A DNA stretch of 64,000 bases from Leptolyngbya sp. 'hensonii'. GTDB taxonomy: Bacteria; Cyanobacteriota; Cyanobacteriia; GCF-001939115. The notes below the pieces were generated by a model. The model was not told where the DNA came from and made no database searches. It saw nothing but the letters and a program-made list of their open reading frames with translations. Position numbers and translations under genes: made by a program. Positions 27,501 to 34,969 of the stretch are shown piece by piece (position 1 is the stretch's first letter; the number at the start of each line of letters is the position of its first letter). The stretch is taken from positions 220,034-284,033 of the forward strand of contig NZ_MQTZ01000042.1 in assembly GCF_001939115.1 (NCBI RefSeq), in the 5' to 3' direction.

Positions 27501-28027
27501 ATAGCCAGTATCAGAAGATGGCGGCCTCTGTCACCTATGGAGATTACTTTGAGTTCATGAAGAGTGGCTTTATCCAAAAATCGACGAATGCCCTGCATGA
27601 CGCCTTCTGTCAGAAGGGCTTAGAAGTCAGCTCTGGTGAAGGTCAGCCCGTCTTTAAGGTCTATGGCGATGATGCCATGTTCAATCAGGAAAGTGCTGCT
27701 GGGGTGAAACACTCTGGGGAAACAGCCAATATGTCGCGGGATTCCGTGCTCAATATGATCGCAACCGGGACTGAGGCCGGGATACCCACTACGAAGATCA
27801 TCAATCGCCTTCCCGCTTATGTGAAGGTGAAAGGGTTCAGCGATGTGACCAAACTGGAAGACTGGCATAATCCGAAGGGTGGTCCTTCCCTGAAGACCTA
27901 CTGCTTCAGCAAGATCTTCCCCAGCATGTCCTGGGATGTGAAGCAGAAGATGGCTCCTGGTGTGGTGGGCTCTGACCTTGGCAAGATCAGCAAGGATGAA
28001 ACCGTCCACGGGTCAGATGCATTCTAA
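24563..28027 (+). CDS. Large eCIS-core (DUF4157) protein with zinc phospholipase C-like C-terminal region
   Basis: A 1154-residue relative of the preceding protein. It shares N-terminal GLFESRPFTVQ and RFGHHLSQIAV and a DUF4157 domain (about 135-215; HELTH at His210, Glu211, His214). A Cys-rich segment follows with three GCSCPxC units, then an Asp/Glu/His-rich repeat region (QRHGDHDDQAQ, QRHEDHDDQAQ). LTVGAPQDQYEQEADRVA comes after, not before, DUF4157, unlike the first protein. The C-terminal 700 residues include ACHFVPESWHSW (about 672-683) and FGDHYLQDSYASGHM (about 745-759), whose His/Asp spacing resembles zinc ligands of phospholipase C/S1-P1 nuclease folds. A toxin or lipase cargo role is inference. 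It is followed with no gap by a YbjN-like gene. Confidence 0.75.
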   Translation: MATKRTYAGRKRRQSNTVSPAPIETGLFESRPFTVQTQAESISATPTHQSAEQSHPRASLNQSFLQAQRFGHHLSQIAVHTTSTTDTVSAPRKRRRQNADLPPLSGLVPEEEDSLQRQAEGNGSFEAGNHLETRIKEKRGGGQPLDQGVRSFMEPRFGHSFADVRVHADGDSVQMNRELHAEAFTNGQHIYFNEGKYNPNSGSGKQLLAHELTHTIQQTGGSKLQRKEGGHCSGCSCPSCGPAISRVQRQPALTRSSLLHRKLTDLLPLPIQHIQRQADTAAHSTGCSCPTCGPAAGQVQRKEASHGPGCSCPNCAGQGGKVQTKLTVGAPQDQYEQEADRVAAQVMQMPAPQPQPVHSVQRHGQGHEDQAQRHGDHDDQAQRHEEEDQAQTKAIGDTITPIAQRHEDHDDQAQTKPMVTPVSVQQAGAASGRIQRHSSWEHQLLGDVPPDKLAQLGSWQDLIKKGKHIDTPEVDIQGVGKIKKGNVMHVIAQELKRLEVWQKNPPKGASDTDKQGLKQHDPTWDVVLVSLPNTKNPKEPLVVTYGELNTLADYYGSADIMKNADPTNRWQIVQSVRQETFFRLKDIYTKLQGSLSDTDKQDQDVQSAEAMMQGNKLVNQKVGFKFKGAMTPDYISSLKGQLDLLAGDKPLIGQGTGAKGDTNSYGATLARNACHFVPESWHSWANYHNIALGLARQAFDKKMAAIPYARKAKQDPASADGYRGTAKKLREESSELANEALLNNGFGDHYLQDSYASGHMINKTQIMQWYIEYIETSKTFDYFKDKNWRKVQQMAYKQPGIVDSGQYDKSRVKGHRGNTSVGGGKQGPVLPAREARNPQSVENMAGDWLTRFKALGLQVPTSLQTAGSPERQLVEWWQKEAMKMLGSRKKSGDTLQTKSPLQGQPLRSALKSLLHDGIIKMSGSSLESRGLAMRDSSTITIPGTASNEFKKLDFTLRDDYVPKNKKNFKQALVASAQGDDSQYQKMAASVTYGDYFEFMKSGFIQKSTNALHDAFCQKGLEVSSGEGQPVFKVYGDDAMFNQESAAGVKHSGETANMSRDSVLNMIATGTEAGIPTTKIINRLPAYVKVKGFSDVTKLEDWHNPKGGPSLKTYCFSKIFPSMSWDVKQKMAPGVVGSDLGKISKDETVHGSDAF
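25249..25512 (+). repeat. Three Cys-rich CSCPxC repeats within the DUF4157 protein
   Basis: Coding repeats near 25249-25290, 25414-25450 and 25479-25512 encode CSGCSCPSCGPA, STGCSCPTCGPA and GPGCSCPNCAG, each followed after a few residues by VQR or VQT. The four-Cys/three-Cys spacing could bind zinc or iron-sulfur or form disulfides. Confidence 0.75.
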
Positions 28028-28543
28028 ATGAAAGAACCTCTGCCTTCCCCCTCTGCAACAGTGACTCAGGATGCCATTCTGGCATCTGTGGTTGCCTTTT
28101 TTCAGGCGAATGATTGGTCCTTCTCCCAACACGAGACGGAACCGATCCTGCAAATGCAGTATCAGGGGGAGAATGGGGAATGGCTCTTTACCGTTCGGGT
28201 CAGGGAGATGCCAGGGCAGGTTGTGTTCTACTCTGCCTGTCCAGTTATGGTGCCGGAAAAGAAGCGTCTGGCGGTGGCTGAATTCTTAACCAGGGCTAAT
28301 TATGATCTGATTATCGGTAATTTTGAGCTGGACTTTGAGGGGGGTGGTGTCTTGTACAAAACTGCCAGTATCGTCAACCAGGGGACTGACCTCAGCTCTC
28401 AACTCATCGGGCAACTGGTTTTTGTGAATGTGATGACAATGGATCGGTATCTGCCGGGGCTGATGTCCGTCATCTATGCCAATGTCAGTCCTTCAGAAGC
28501 CATTGCTCAGATTGAACAGACCCCGACCCCGGAGAACCCTTAA
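28028..28543 (+). CDS. YbjN-like protein, probable partner of the upstream cargo protein
   Basis: A 171-residue soluble alpha/beta protein resembling YbjN/type III secretion chaperone-like proteins: a helix (ILASVVAFFQANDWSFSQ), a beta-sheet (ILQMQYQGENGEWLFTVRV), PGQVVFYSACPVMVPEKKR, and helical C-terminal VNVMTMDRYLPGLMSVIYA. The start codon directly abuts the stop of the 1154-residue DUF4157 gene (0 bp), so translation is almost certainly coupled. A chaperone, loading or immunity role for that protein is inferred from position and fold class. No signal peptide. Confidence 0.65.
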   Translation: MKEPLPSPSATVTQDAILASVVAFFQANDWSFSQHETEPILQMQYQGENGEWLFTVRVREMPGQVVFYSACPVMVPEKKRLAVAEFLTRANYDLIIGNFELDFEGGGVLYKTASIVNQGTDLSSQLIGQLVFVNVMTMDRYLPGLMSVIYANVSPSEAIAQIEQTPTPENP

Positions 28544-28609
28544 CTTTGAATTTTGAGTTTTGAACCAGTATTCTTAACTCATCCCTTAAAACTCATAACG
28601 CCAGTCAGG

Positions 28610-29821
28610 ATGGATCTGCTCGAATACCAGGCAAAAGCCCTGTTCCAGGAAATGGGTATCCCGGTTCTTCCCTCCCAGCGGATTTACCAGCCCAAAGATT
28701 TGAAGGGGTTGAAAATCCCTTATCCGATCGTCCTTAAATCCCAGGTGCGCCGTGGGGGTAGAGGTCGATTGGGGGGCATCCGGTTCGTGGAAAACACGAT
28801 CGACGCCATTGCCGCTGCCCAGGCGATTTTTCATCTTTCGATCTCTGGAGATTACCCGGAACTGTTGCTGGCAGAAGCTAAATATGATGCGGAGCGGGAA
28901 TTTTTCCTGGCTGTCGCCCTGGATAGCTCCGTCCGTCGTCCGGTGCTGCTGGGTTCCCAACAAGGAGGCGAAAACCTGGAAGCCGCCTTACACCAAATGC
29001 AGCAGGTTGTCGTAGATCAGGATTTCTCACCATTTTATGCCCGTCGGCTGGCTCTCAAGATGGGCCTGCAGGGAGTACTGGTGCAATCGATCAGCACGGT
29101 GGTGGAGAAAATGTACCAGCTCTTTGTTCAGAAAGACCTGGATCTGATTGAGATTAATCCCTTGGCGATCGACGCCAGTGGCGCAGTCATGGCTCTCGAT
29201 GGCAAAGTCACAGTGAATGATGGGGCACTGGGGCGGCATTCAGAGATTGCGCTGCTCACCAATCGCATGTCTAAAACCAGCGCTGGCAGCCATAGTAGCC
29301 TGGGTTTCAGGGCAGAACCACCAGCCCCCAGGTCAGAACCTACCCTTCCCCCTCTGGTTAGGCTGGATGGTAATATCGGCATCCTCTGCAATGGGGCCGG
29401 GCTAACGATGACGACCCTGGATCTGGTGGCTCAGGGCGGCGGCAAAACAGCTAACTTTTTGAATATCGGGGGAGAGTTTCACTGCGGCTGGCCCACCATC
29501 GACCTGACAGAACGGGTCCAGCAGGGGTTAGACCTGATCCTGCAGGATAAGCGGGTCAAAGTTGTGTTGATCAATCTCCTGAACAGTCTGAACAATTCCA
29601 ATGGCGTTGCTGCTGCGATCGGGGTGCATTTGCGGCCTAAATCGCCAGCGATGCCTTCACCCCATTTCGTAATCCGCTGCCCGAATCAACGGGCGATCGA
29701 ACAACTGCAGGCGATTCTGGGAGATCAGGTCTTCCTCTCCGATCGTTTGGATGATGCGGTAGCGCAGATTATTGCTCTGGCAAAACCACCCCGTGCTGGA
29801 CGGGCTACATCCCGTCGCTAG
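28610..29821 (+). CDS. sucC: Succinate-CoA ligase (ADP-forming) beta subunit
   Basis: ATP-grasp subunit of succinyl-CoA synthetase, which makes ATP or consumes it while interconverting succinyl-CoA and succinate. It starts MDLLEYQAKALFQEMGIPV at 28610; the frame upstream opens with TTG and lacks family similarity. ATP-grasp features include YPIVLKSQVRRGGRG and LIEINPLAIDASGAVMALDGKV. The C-terminal flavodoxin-like domain has GNIGILCNGAGLTMTTLDLV and NFLNIGG. A Pro-rich insert of about 30 residues (SHSSLGFRAEPPAPRSEP) separates the two domains. 403 residues. sucD follows after 34 bp. Confidence 0.88.
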   Translation: MDLLEYQAKALFQEMGIPVLPSQRIYQPKDLKGLKIPYPIVLKSQVRRGGRGRLGGIRFVENTIDAIAAAQAIFHLSISGDYPELLLAEAKYDAEREFFLAVALDSSVRRPVLLGSQQGGENLEAALHQMQQVVVDQDFSPFYARRLALKMGLQGVLVQSISTVVEKMYQLFVQKDLDLIEINPLAIDASGAVMALDGKVTVNDGALGRHSEIALLTNRMSKTSAGSHSSLGFRAEPPAPRSEPTLPPLVRLDGNIGILCNGAGLTMTTLDLVAQGGGKTANFLNIGGEFHCGWPTIDLTERVQQGLDLILQDKRVKVVLINLLNSLNNSNGVAAAIGVHLRPKSPAMPSPHFVIRCPNQRAIEQLQAILGDQVFLSDRLDDAVAQIIALAKPPRAGRATSRR

Positions 29822-29855
29822 GAGTTCCTGGGTTCCTGGTTCTATACTAAGAGTT

Positions 29856-30773
29856 ATGAATTTTACTGCCACCAGCAAGGTACTAATCCAGGGGATTACA
29901 GAGCCATTAGGGTCTGCCTACACACCTTTGATGACAAACTATGGGACCCGCGTGGTTGCAGGTGTCAGCCCTGGCTGTGGGGGGCAGAAAATTGGCGGTA
30001 TTTTAGTCTTTGACATGGTGGAGCAGGCTTTGGCCCAGATTGGGCCTGTGGACACGACGGTGCTCTTCGTTCATCCCTATCAGACCCTGGATGCCGCCCT
30101 GGAAGCGATCGCGGCTGGCATTCGCCACATCATCATCATTACAGAAGGGGTTCCCCCTCTGGATATGGTGCATCTGCTGCGCAAAGCTGAAGCTACCGAG
30201 ACCCTGATTGTGGGTCCGACCAGTCCTGGGATTATCGTTCCCGGACAGGTGCTTTTAGGTACCCATCCCAGCGAATTCTATACCCCTGGCCCGGTTGGCA
30301 TTATTAGCCGCAGTGGCACCCTCACCTATGAGGTGGCCCTGGAACTGACCCGCTGCAACCTGGGCCAATCCATCAGCGTTGGCATTGGCAGTGATGCGAT
30401 CGTTGGCTCCTCTTTCTCCCAGTGGCTACAGATTCTAGATGAGGATGAGAATACGGAAGTCATTGTCCTGATTGGGGAAATTGGGGGGGATGGAGAGGAA
30501 CTGGCAGCCCGGTATGTGAGTGAGGCGATCGATAAACCTGTGGTGGCTTATATTGCCGGTCAGCATGCTCCCCGGGGCAAACACCTGGGCCATGCTAGTG
30601 CCATTATTGCCTCCCAGATTGCTACCGGCATCCAGGATGCTGTTTATGTGCCTGATTCCAGTTCTGTGGAAAATAAAATAGCGGCCATGAAGCGGGCCCA
30701 GATTCCTGTGGCCGATCGGCCCTCCCAGATTCCTGACCTGGTCAGACAGGTCCTGGTCAGAAAATCGGCCTGA
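29856..30773 (+). CDS. sucD: Succinate-CoA ligase (ADP-forming) alpha subunit
   Basis: CoA-binding and phosphorylated subunit partnered with the upstream sucC. From ATG at 29856: KVLIQGITEPLGSAYTPLM, the CoA-binding Rossmann part with AGVSPGCGGQ, PTSPGIIVPGQ, IISRSGTLTYEVALELT and SVGIGSDAIVG. The active-site His is in GKHLGHASAII, matching GHAGA of other SucD proteins. 305 residues. The annotated frame extends upstream into sucC, but that part has no family similarity. Confidence 0.88.
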   Translation: MNFTATSKVLIQGITEPLGSAYTPLMTNYGTRVVAGVSPGCGGQKIGGILVFDMVEQALAQIGPVDTTVLFVHPYQTLDAALEAIAAGIRHIIIITEGVPPLDMVHLLRKAEATETLIVGPTSPGIIVPGQVLLGTHPSEFYTPGPVGIISRSGTLTYEVALELTRCNLGQSISVGIGSDAIVGSSFSQWLQILDEDENTEVIVLIGEIGGDGEELAARYVSEAIDKPVVAYIAGQHAPRGKHLGHASAIIASQIATGIQDAVYVPDSSSVENKIAAMKRAQIPVADRPSQIPDLVRQVLVRKSA

Positions 30774-30786
30774 GAAGATTATTTCT

Positions 30787-30821
30787 AATTTGCTACCTGA
30801 AGCAAATTCAAACCGTATAAT
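30787..30821 (+). promoter_or_regulatory. Candidate promoter with inverted repeat for the DUF4178 cluster
   Basis: TATAAT at 30816-30821 stands 36 bp before the DUF4178 ATG. Just upstream is AATTTGC (30787-30793) with its complement GCAAATT (30802-30808), in the -35 zone. The -35 match (TTGCTA) has a poor 20-bp spacing, so an activator or repressor at the inverted repeat is plausible. Confidence 0.4.
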
Positions 30822-30856
30822 GCTGGACAATCGAGTTAGTGAATCTGGCTCAGCTT

Positions 30857-31519
30857 ATGCCCACTGCCACAACTCAATCTCAACTGATGCAGTTGCACCC
30901 GGGCGATCGGCTGCAGTATCACGGGGTGATCTGGACCGTCGAAGACTACAGTACCTATGACGACCCGAATGGCTACGAAACCCGAGAATGGCTGCTCAAG
31001 TCCCCGACAGGCAAGGAATACTACCTGCTCCGCGAGGTCGATCCCCAACATCCAGAGAACCGGATTAACTGGTACATTTCCGAAGAACTCAAGCAGCCCA
31101 AAGTGTTTGAGCCGACCACTTCTCAGGATGTCACCGTCAAGCTCTGGGAAGAGATGCGAGACCAGCGAGAACCTTATCCGGAACTCAAGGTCTTCAGCCG
31201 TACCTATGCCTTTGAATCCAGCACCCAGGGCAGCTATCAAGGTGAGGAAGGACGATCCGGACGCATCACCTGGGACTACTGGGACCAGGAACATCAGTGG
31301 AATCTGGCGATCGAAGCCTGGCCTGATCACACCCTGGCAATTTACTCTACCCGGGTGGTCCAGCCCGAAGATTTCTCTGCTGTCCAGAAGGCACCTCCGG
31401 CGATTCGGTCAGCCTATTCGTCCCGTCCCAATCCAGGCTCACCTGATTCCCGGACCTGGCAAGTCCTGATTGCGATCGGGATGACGTTTACCGGTATCCT
31501 GTTCATGATCTTTGGATAG
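30857..31519 (+). CDS. DUF4178 domain protein with C-terminal membrane helix
   Basis: A 220-residue protein. The N-terminal DUF4178 domain is beta-rich (LHPGDRLQYHGVIWTVEDYSTYDD, EWLLKSPTGKEYYLLREVD) and continues to about residue 165 with ITWDYWDQEHQWNLAIEAW. A Ser/Pro linker leads to one membrane helix at the very end (WQVLIAIGMTFTGILFMIF), so it is tail-anchored. ATG at 30857 is preferred to the GTG at 30839. The next gene starts 7 bp on. DUF4178, spermidine-synthase-like and DUF350 proteins recur together in bacterial gene neighbourhoods; molecular function unknown. Confidence 0.72.
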   Translation: MPTATTQSQLMQLHPGDRLQYHGVIWTVEDYSTYDDPNGYETREWLLKSPTGKEYYLLREVDPQHPENRINWYISEELKQPKVFEPTTSQDVTVKLWEEMRDQREPYPELKVFSRTYAFESSTQGSYQGEEGRSGRITWDYWDQEHQWNLAIEAWPDHTLAIYSTRVVQPEDFSAVQKAPPAIRSAYSSRPNPGSPDSRTWQVLIAIGMTFTGILFMIFG

Positions 31520-31526
31520 GGGAGCT

Positions 31527-32963
31527 ATGCCAACGTCACTCTTTGTTGAGCACCATGACCAGGGTCTAGCCTTCTACCTGAATGGGGACCTGCAATTCGA
31601 CACCACAGATGAAGCGCTCTACCATGAATACCTGGTTGTTCCAGCAATGGCCCTAGCGGTGCAACGCTTTCCCAAAACGGACCTGCGGGTTCTGATCTGT
31701 GGGGGTGGGGATGGACTGGCAGCCAGGGATGTCTTGCGTTTTCCTCAGGTGCATCAGATCGATCTGGTGGACTACAGCCCAGAGGTGATCCACCTGGGAG
31801 AAACCACCTTTCAGCCCTTCAACCAGAACAGTCTGGCGAACGATCGGCTCACAGTGCATGTGCAAGATGCTTTTGACTTCGTGGCCGCATGCCCAACGGC
31901 AGCTTACCATGTCATTCTCTGTGATTTTACCTATCCCACCTGTGCGGAGGAAACGCGGGTTTATAGTCAGGAATGGTTTGCCCATCTGCAGCGGATTCTC
32001 CAGCCTGCCGGATTGATCAACACCAATGGGGTCTCCCCGGAGAACCGCACCCTGGGGTTCTGGTGCCTTTACCAAACCCTGTTTGCAGCCAGTCTTTTTC
32101 CCCGCCCCATGCAGTTGGCAATTCCCTCTTTTCGTCAGCATGGCTATGGGAATTGGGGTTTTTTCCTGGCCTCCTCGACCTCGATTCATCAGTCCGAAAT
32201 GGCGGCCATCTCCCTGCCAGCAGGATTGCAAACCCTGACACCAGAACAGCTCCGGCAGAGCTTTGTGTTCACAGCCACGATCGCTGAGTTGCGGCATCAG
32301 GTTTTGATTCATACCCTGGATGCGCCTCAACTGTTCTACTACTTGCTCAATCCAGGTACCACCTCTGATCCCAGTTCCACCCTGGCCCTGTCCGTGGATT
32401 TTCTAGACCTAGAAGAAACCGGGACTGCCCAGATGGGACACAATCTGCTGGATCTGGAAACCACAGCCCGACTCTGGTTGGAACAGATCTATGCTCTGGA
32501 GGGAGAAGCCACCGATCGTCCAGATTTGAGCCATCTGCTGCCGATTCAACATCGCTACCACAGTCCTCGCATGACGCAGGAATGGCTCACCTATCTGCGT
32601 CAGTTGCTGGCAGAAATCGACCCGGCTAAACTGCTGGCCAGTTTACTGGACCGTAGTTCCGAGCTACCGCCTAAAGTGGTCCAGAACCTGCGCCAGTTAG
32701 CTGAACACCTGCGATCTGGCACTGTCGATCGATGGGCTACGGTCAACCCAGAACTGGTGATGCTGCTGTCTCTGTCCCTATTAATGGCTAACTTGGTCAC
32801 CCCCGATGCCGTTTTTGCCAAGGGCTATTCCAGTTCGTCTTACTACAATGACGGCTACTCCGGTTCAGGGGGCAGCGATATGAAAGGGCTGGGATTTGCC
32901 CTCACCGCCGCCGGAGGCTTCTGGCTCTTCAGTTTGTTGCAAGACAATGATGGACGGAACTAA
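31527..32963 (+). CDS. Spermidine synthase-like protein with C-terminal extension
   Basis: A methyltransferase-fold aminopropyltransferase-like domain: FYLNGDLQFDTTDEALYHEYLV, the SAM-type LICGGGDGLAARDVLRF, IDLVDYSPEVI and the catalytic-region ILCDFTYPT (where SpeE has an Asp in a DxTDP-type motif). After about residue 240 comes a 220-residue extension absent from SpeE, ending in a membrane segment (LVMLLSLSLLMANLVTPDAVFA), a Ser/Tyr/Gly-rich stretch and a second hydrophobic segment. A strong ribosome site (AGGGGAG) precedes ATG 31527. Substrate may not be putrescine. The last 17 bp overlap the FemA/B-like gene. Confidence 0.75.
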   Translation: MPTSLFVEHHDQGLAFYLNGDLQFDTTDEALYHEYLVVPAMALAVQRFPKTDLRVLICGGGDGLAARDVLRFPQVHQIDLVDYSPEVIHLGETTFQPFNQNSLANDRLTVHVQDAFDFVAACPTAAYHVILCDFTYPTCAEETRVYSQEWFAHLQRILQPAGLINTNGVSPENRTLGFWCLYQTLFAASLFPRPMQLAIPSFRQHGYGNWGFFLASSTSIHQSEMAAISLPAGLQTLTPEQLRQSFVFTATIAELRHQVLIHTLDAPQLFYYLLNPGTTSDPSSTLALSVDFLDLEETGTAQMGHNLLDLETTARLWLEQIYALEGEATDRPDLSHLLPIQHRYHSPRMTQEWLTYLRQLLAEIDPAKLLASLLDRSSELPPKVVQNLRQLAEHLRSGTVDRWATVNPELVMLLSLSLLMANLVTPDAVFAKGYSSSSYYNDGYSGSGGSDMKGLGFALTAAGGFWLFSLLQDNDGRN

Positions 32964-34029
32964 TTGTCTGGCTGATCCAGCAAGGTCCGGTCAGGGGAGC
33001 CTGGTGCTGCGAGCATTGACTGTCCACGATCGCCTCGCCTGGGATGCTCTGGTTCAAGCAGCCCCTGAGGGGTGCTTCATGCAATCCTGGACTTGGGCTG
33101 ATTTCAAAGAACTGGAAGGGTATCAGACCTTCCGGTATGGTCTGTTTGCAGCTACTGTCTCTGGGGGTTCTCCCCCAAGCACAGCTCTGGTGGGTGGGTG
33201 CATCTTCTATTTCTATCCGAACCCCAACCCCAGCAATCTCCTCCTGGCCCCCGGTGGTCCCCTGCTACCCCCAGGCTTGACCCCTACAGCCATGGCCCTC
33301 CTGACCCAGCAGGCAGAAGCGCTGGCCCGATCGTTGGGGGCGATCGCCCTCCGCATTGAACCTCTCTGGTCCCAGAAACCCGATGGGATGGCAGCTTTTG
33401 TCCGGGCTCCCGTTGATCTCCTTCCGTCAGAGACCCTGCTGGTGGATCTGCGACCGGCTGAGGTCGATCGGCTAGCCGCCATGAAACCCAAGGGGCGCTA
33501 TAACCTGCGCTTAAGCCAGCGCCGGGGTGTCAAAACAGAATTTACGACGGATCCCCAGGCGATTCCCCGATTCTACGATCTGTTCTGGGAAACGGTGAGA
33601 CGGCAGGATTTTTTTGGGGAACCCTACGGCTTTTTCATCAACCTCTGCCAGACCCTTTTTCCAGCGGGAATGGCAGAAATCGGACTGGCGACCTGGCACG
33701 GCAAACCCCTGGCAGGCATTCTGGTCCTCTACTGGGGGCAGCGAGCCACCTATCTCTATGGGGGCCGCAGTGATGCCTATCCAGAGGTGATGGCCCCTTA
33801 TCAGCTCCATTGGGTTGCCATGCAACGGGCCAAAGCACGGGGATGTACGGTTTATGATTTTTATGGGTTCAGTCGTACCCCTGACCATGCCTATAGCCGC
33901 TTCTCACGGTTTAAAAGTCAGTTTGGGGGGCAGCCCGTGACAACGATCGGAGCCCATGATCTGGTTTTCTACGACCAGCTTGCGAATACCCTGATTACCC
34001 TGTTCCGGAAACTTGCCCCACCTTCATAA
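32947..34029 (+). CDS. FemA/FemB-like peptidyltransferase (GNAT fold)
   Basis: The protein resembles aminoacyl-tRNA-dependent peptidyltransferases that add residues to peptidoglycan stem peptides (FemX/MurM class): FMQSWTWADFKELEGYQTFRYGL near the start, LLPSETLLVDLRP, MKPKGRYNLRLSQRRGVKTEF and, in the second domain, LAGILVLYWGQRATYLYGGRSDAY and YDFYGFSRTPDHAYSRFSRFKSQFGG. ATG 32947 overlaps the spermidine-synthase-like gene; the reading frame upstream of it lies within that gene. 360 residues. It separates two genes that are usually close, which suggests co-regulation (inference). Gram-negative FemA/B-like roles are poorly known. Confidence 0.75.
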   Translation: MMDGTNCLADPARSGQGSLVLRALTVHDRLAWDALVQAAPEGCFMQSWTWADFKELEGYQTFRYGLFAATVSGGSPPSTALVGGCIFYFYPNPNPSNLLLAPGGPLLPPGLTPTAMALLTQQAEALARSLGAIALRIEPLWSQKPDGMAAFVRAPVDLLPSETLLVDLRPAEVDRLAAMKPKGRYNLRLSQRRGVKTEFTTDPQAIPRFYDLFWETVRRQDFFGEPYGFFINLCQTLFPAGMAEIGLATWHGKPLAGILVLYWGQRATYLYGGRSDAYPEVMAPYQLHWVAMQRAKARGCTVYDFYGFSRTPDHAYSRFSRFKSQFGGQPVTTIGAHDLVFYDQLANTLITLFRKLAPPS

Positions 34030-34102
34030 TCTGTTTATAGGCAATGCATGCAGCGCCTCTACTAGACCCACGATGACAACCCATTTTGAATCGGTGTGAC
34101 CT

Positions 34103-34969
34103 ATGAACCCTGTAATGCTGAACATGCTCAATCAGACCATCCTGATCCTGATGGAACTGGCGGTCGGCTTTGGCCTCTTCTGGCTGGGTCAATTTCTCTA
34201 CCAACGCCTGTTCCGCCGCATTGCCCTGAACGAGGAACTGTTCGTCCGGGATAATCCAGCCGTGGCGATCGCCCTGGTTGGCTACTATCTCGGGATTGTG
34301 ATGGCGATCGGGGGAGTGCTGGGCAAATCTTTCGTTTCCTGGCAAGACCAGATTCTGACCCTGCTCAGCTATGGTGTGATGGCGATCGTCCTGATGTTGG
34401 TGGGGGCCTGGGTTGGCGATCGGCTGATCCTGAGGCACTTTGACTGTGCCCGTGAAACCCGGGAAGAACAGAATCTGGGGGCTGCTACCGCTGAAGCCGG
34501 AACCCATATTGCCAACGGCCTGGTTCTCCAGGCGGCACTGGGAGGGGACCAGGGCGGCTGGCTCGTGGCGGTGATCTGCTGGGTGATTGGATTGGGGGTG
34601 CTGTATCTGGTCAGCCTGATCTATCCTCGCGTCACCCGCTATGACGTGTTTGGTGAGATCCGCAACCGCAATAATCCAGCGGCTGGCGTGGCCTTTGCTG
34701 GTCTATTAATTGCGACAGGGAACCTGGTCCGGGTCGCCTTCAGTCCGGAATTCCACAGTTGGACAACCAGCCTGCTGGATTACGGCCTCACCCTGAGTAT
34801 TTCCCTCCTGGCCCTGGTCCTGATTCGCTGGCTGGCTGATTTAATCCTGGTCCCAGGAGTGAAAATCTCCGATGAAATCGTTCATCAAGAAATCCCAAAT
34901 GTAGGAGCGGGCTTAATTGAAGCCTTCTCCTACATTGCCGCTTCTTTCTTAATTGCCTGGGTGATCTAG
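34103..34969 (+). CDS. DUF350 integral membrane protein (tandem repeat)
   Basis: A 288-residue membrane protein with about eight helices in two homologous halves. Each half has a pair resembling Yjf[22 protein letters not shown] in the first and [20 protein letters not shown] in the second, then a helix and [24 protein letters not shown]350 proteins are of unknown function and often neighbour spermidine-synthase-like and DUF4178 genes, as here. The 3' end overlaps pdhA (convergent) by 4 bp. Confidence 0.82.
   Translation: MNPVMLNMLNQTILILMELAVGFGLFWLGQFLYQRLFRRIALNEELFVRDNPAVAIALVGYYLGIVMAIGGVLGKSFVSWQDQILTLLSYGVMAIVLMLVGAWVGDRLILRHFDCARETREEQNLGAATAEAGTHIANGLVLQAALGGDQGGWLVAVICWVIGLGVLYLVSLIYPRVTRYDVFGEIRNRNNPAAGVAFAGLLIATGNLVRVAFSPEFHSWTTSLLDYGLTLSISLLALVLIRWLADLILVPGVKISDEIVHQEIPNVGAGLIEAFSYIAASFLIAWVI

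Noticed and set aside
24563..28027. Reading the DUF4157 HELTH motif as proof of an active protease
   Set aside because: The domain is mainly known as a marker of injection-system cargo; protease activity is not established.
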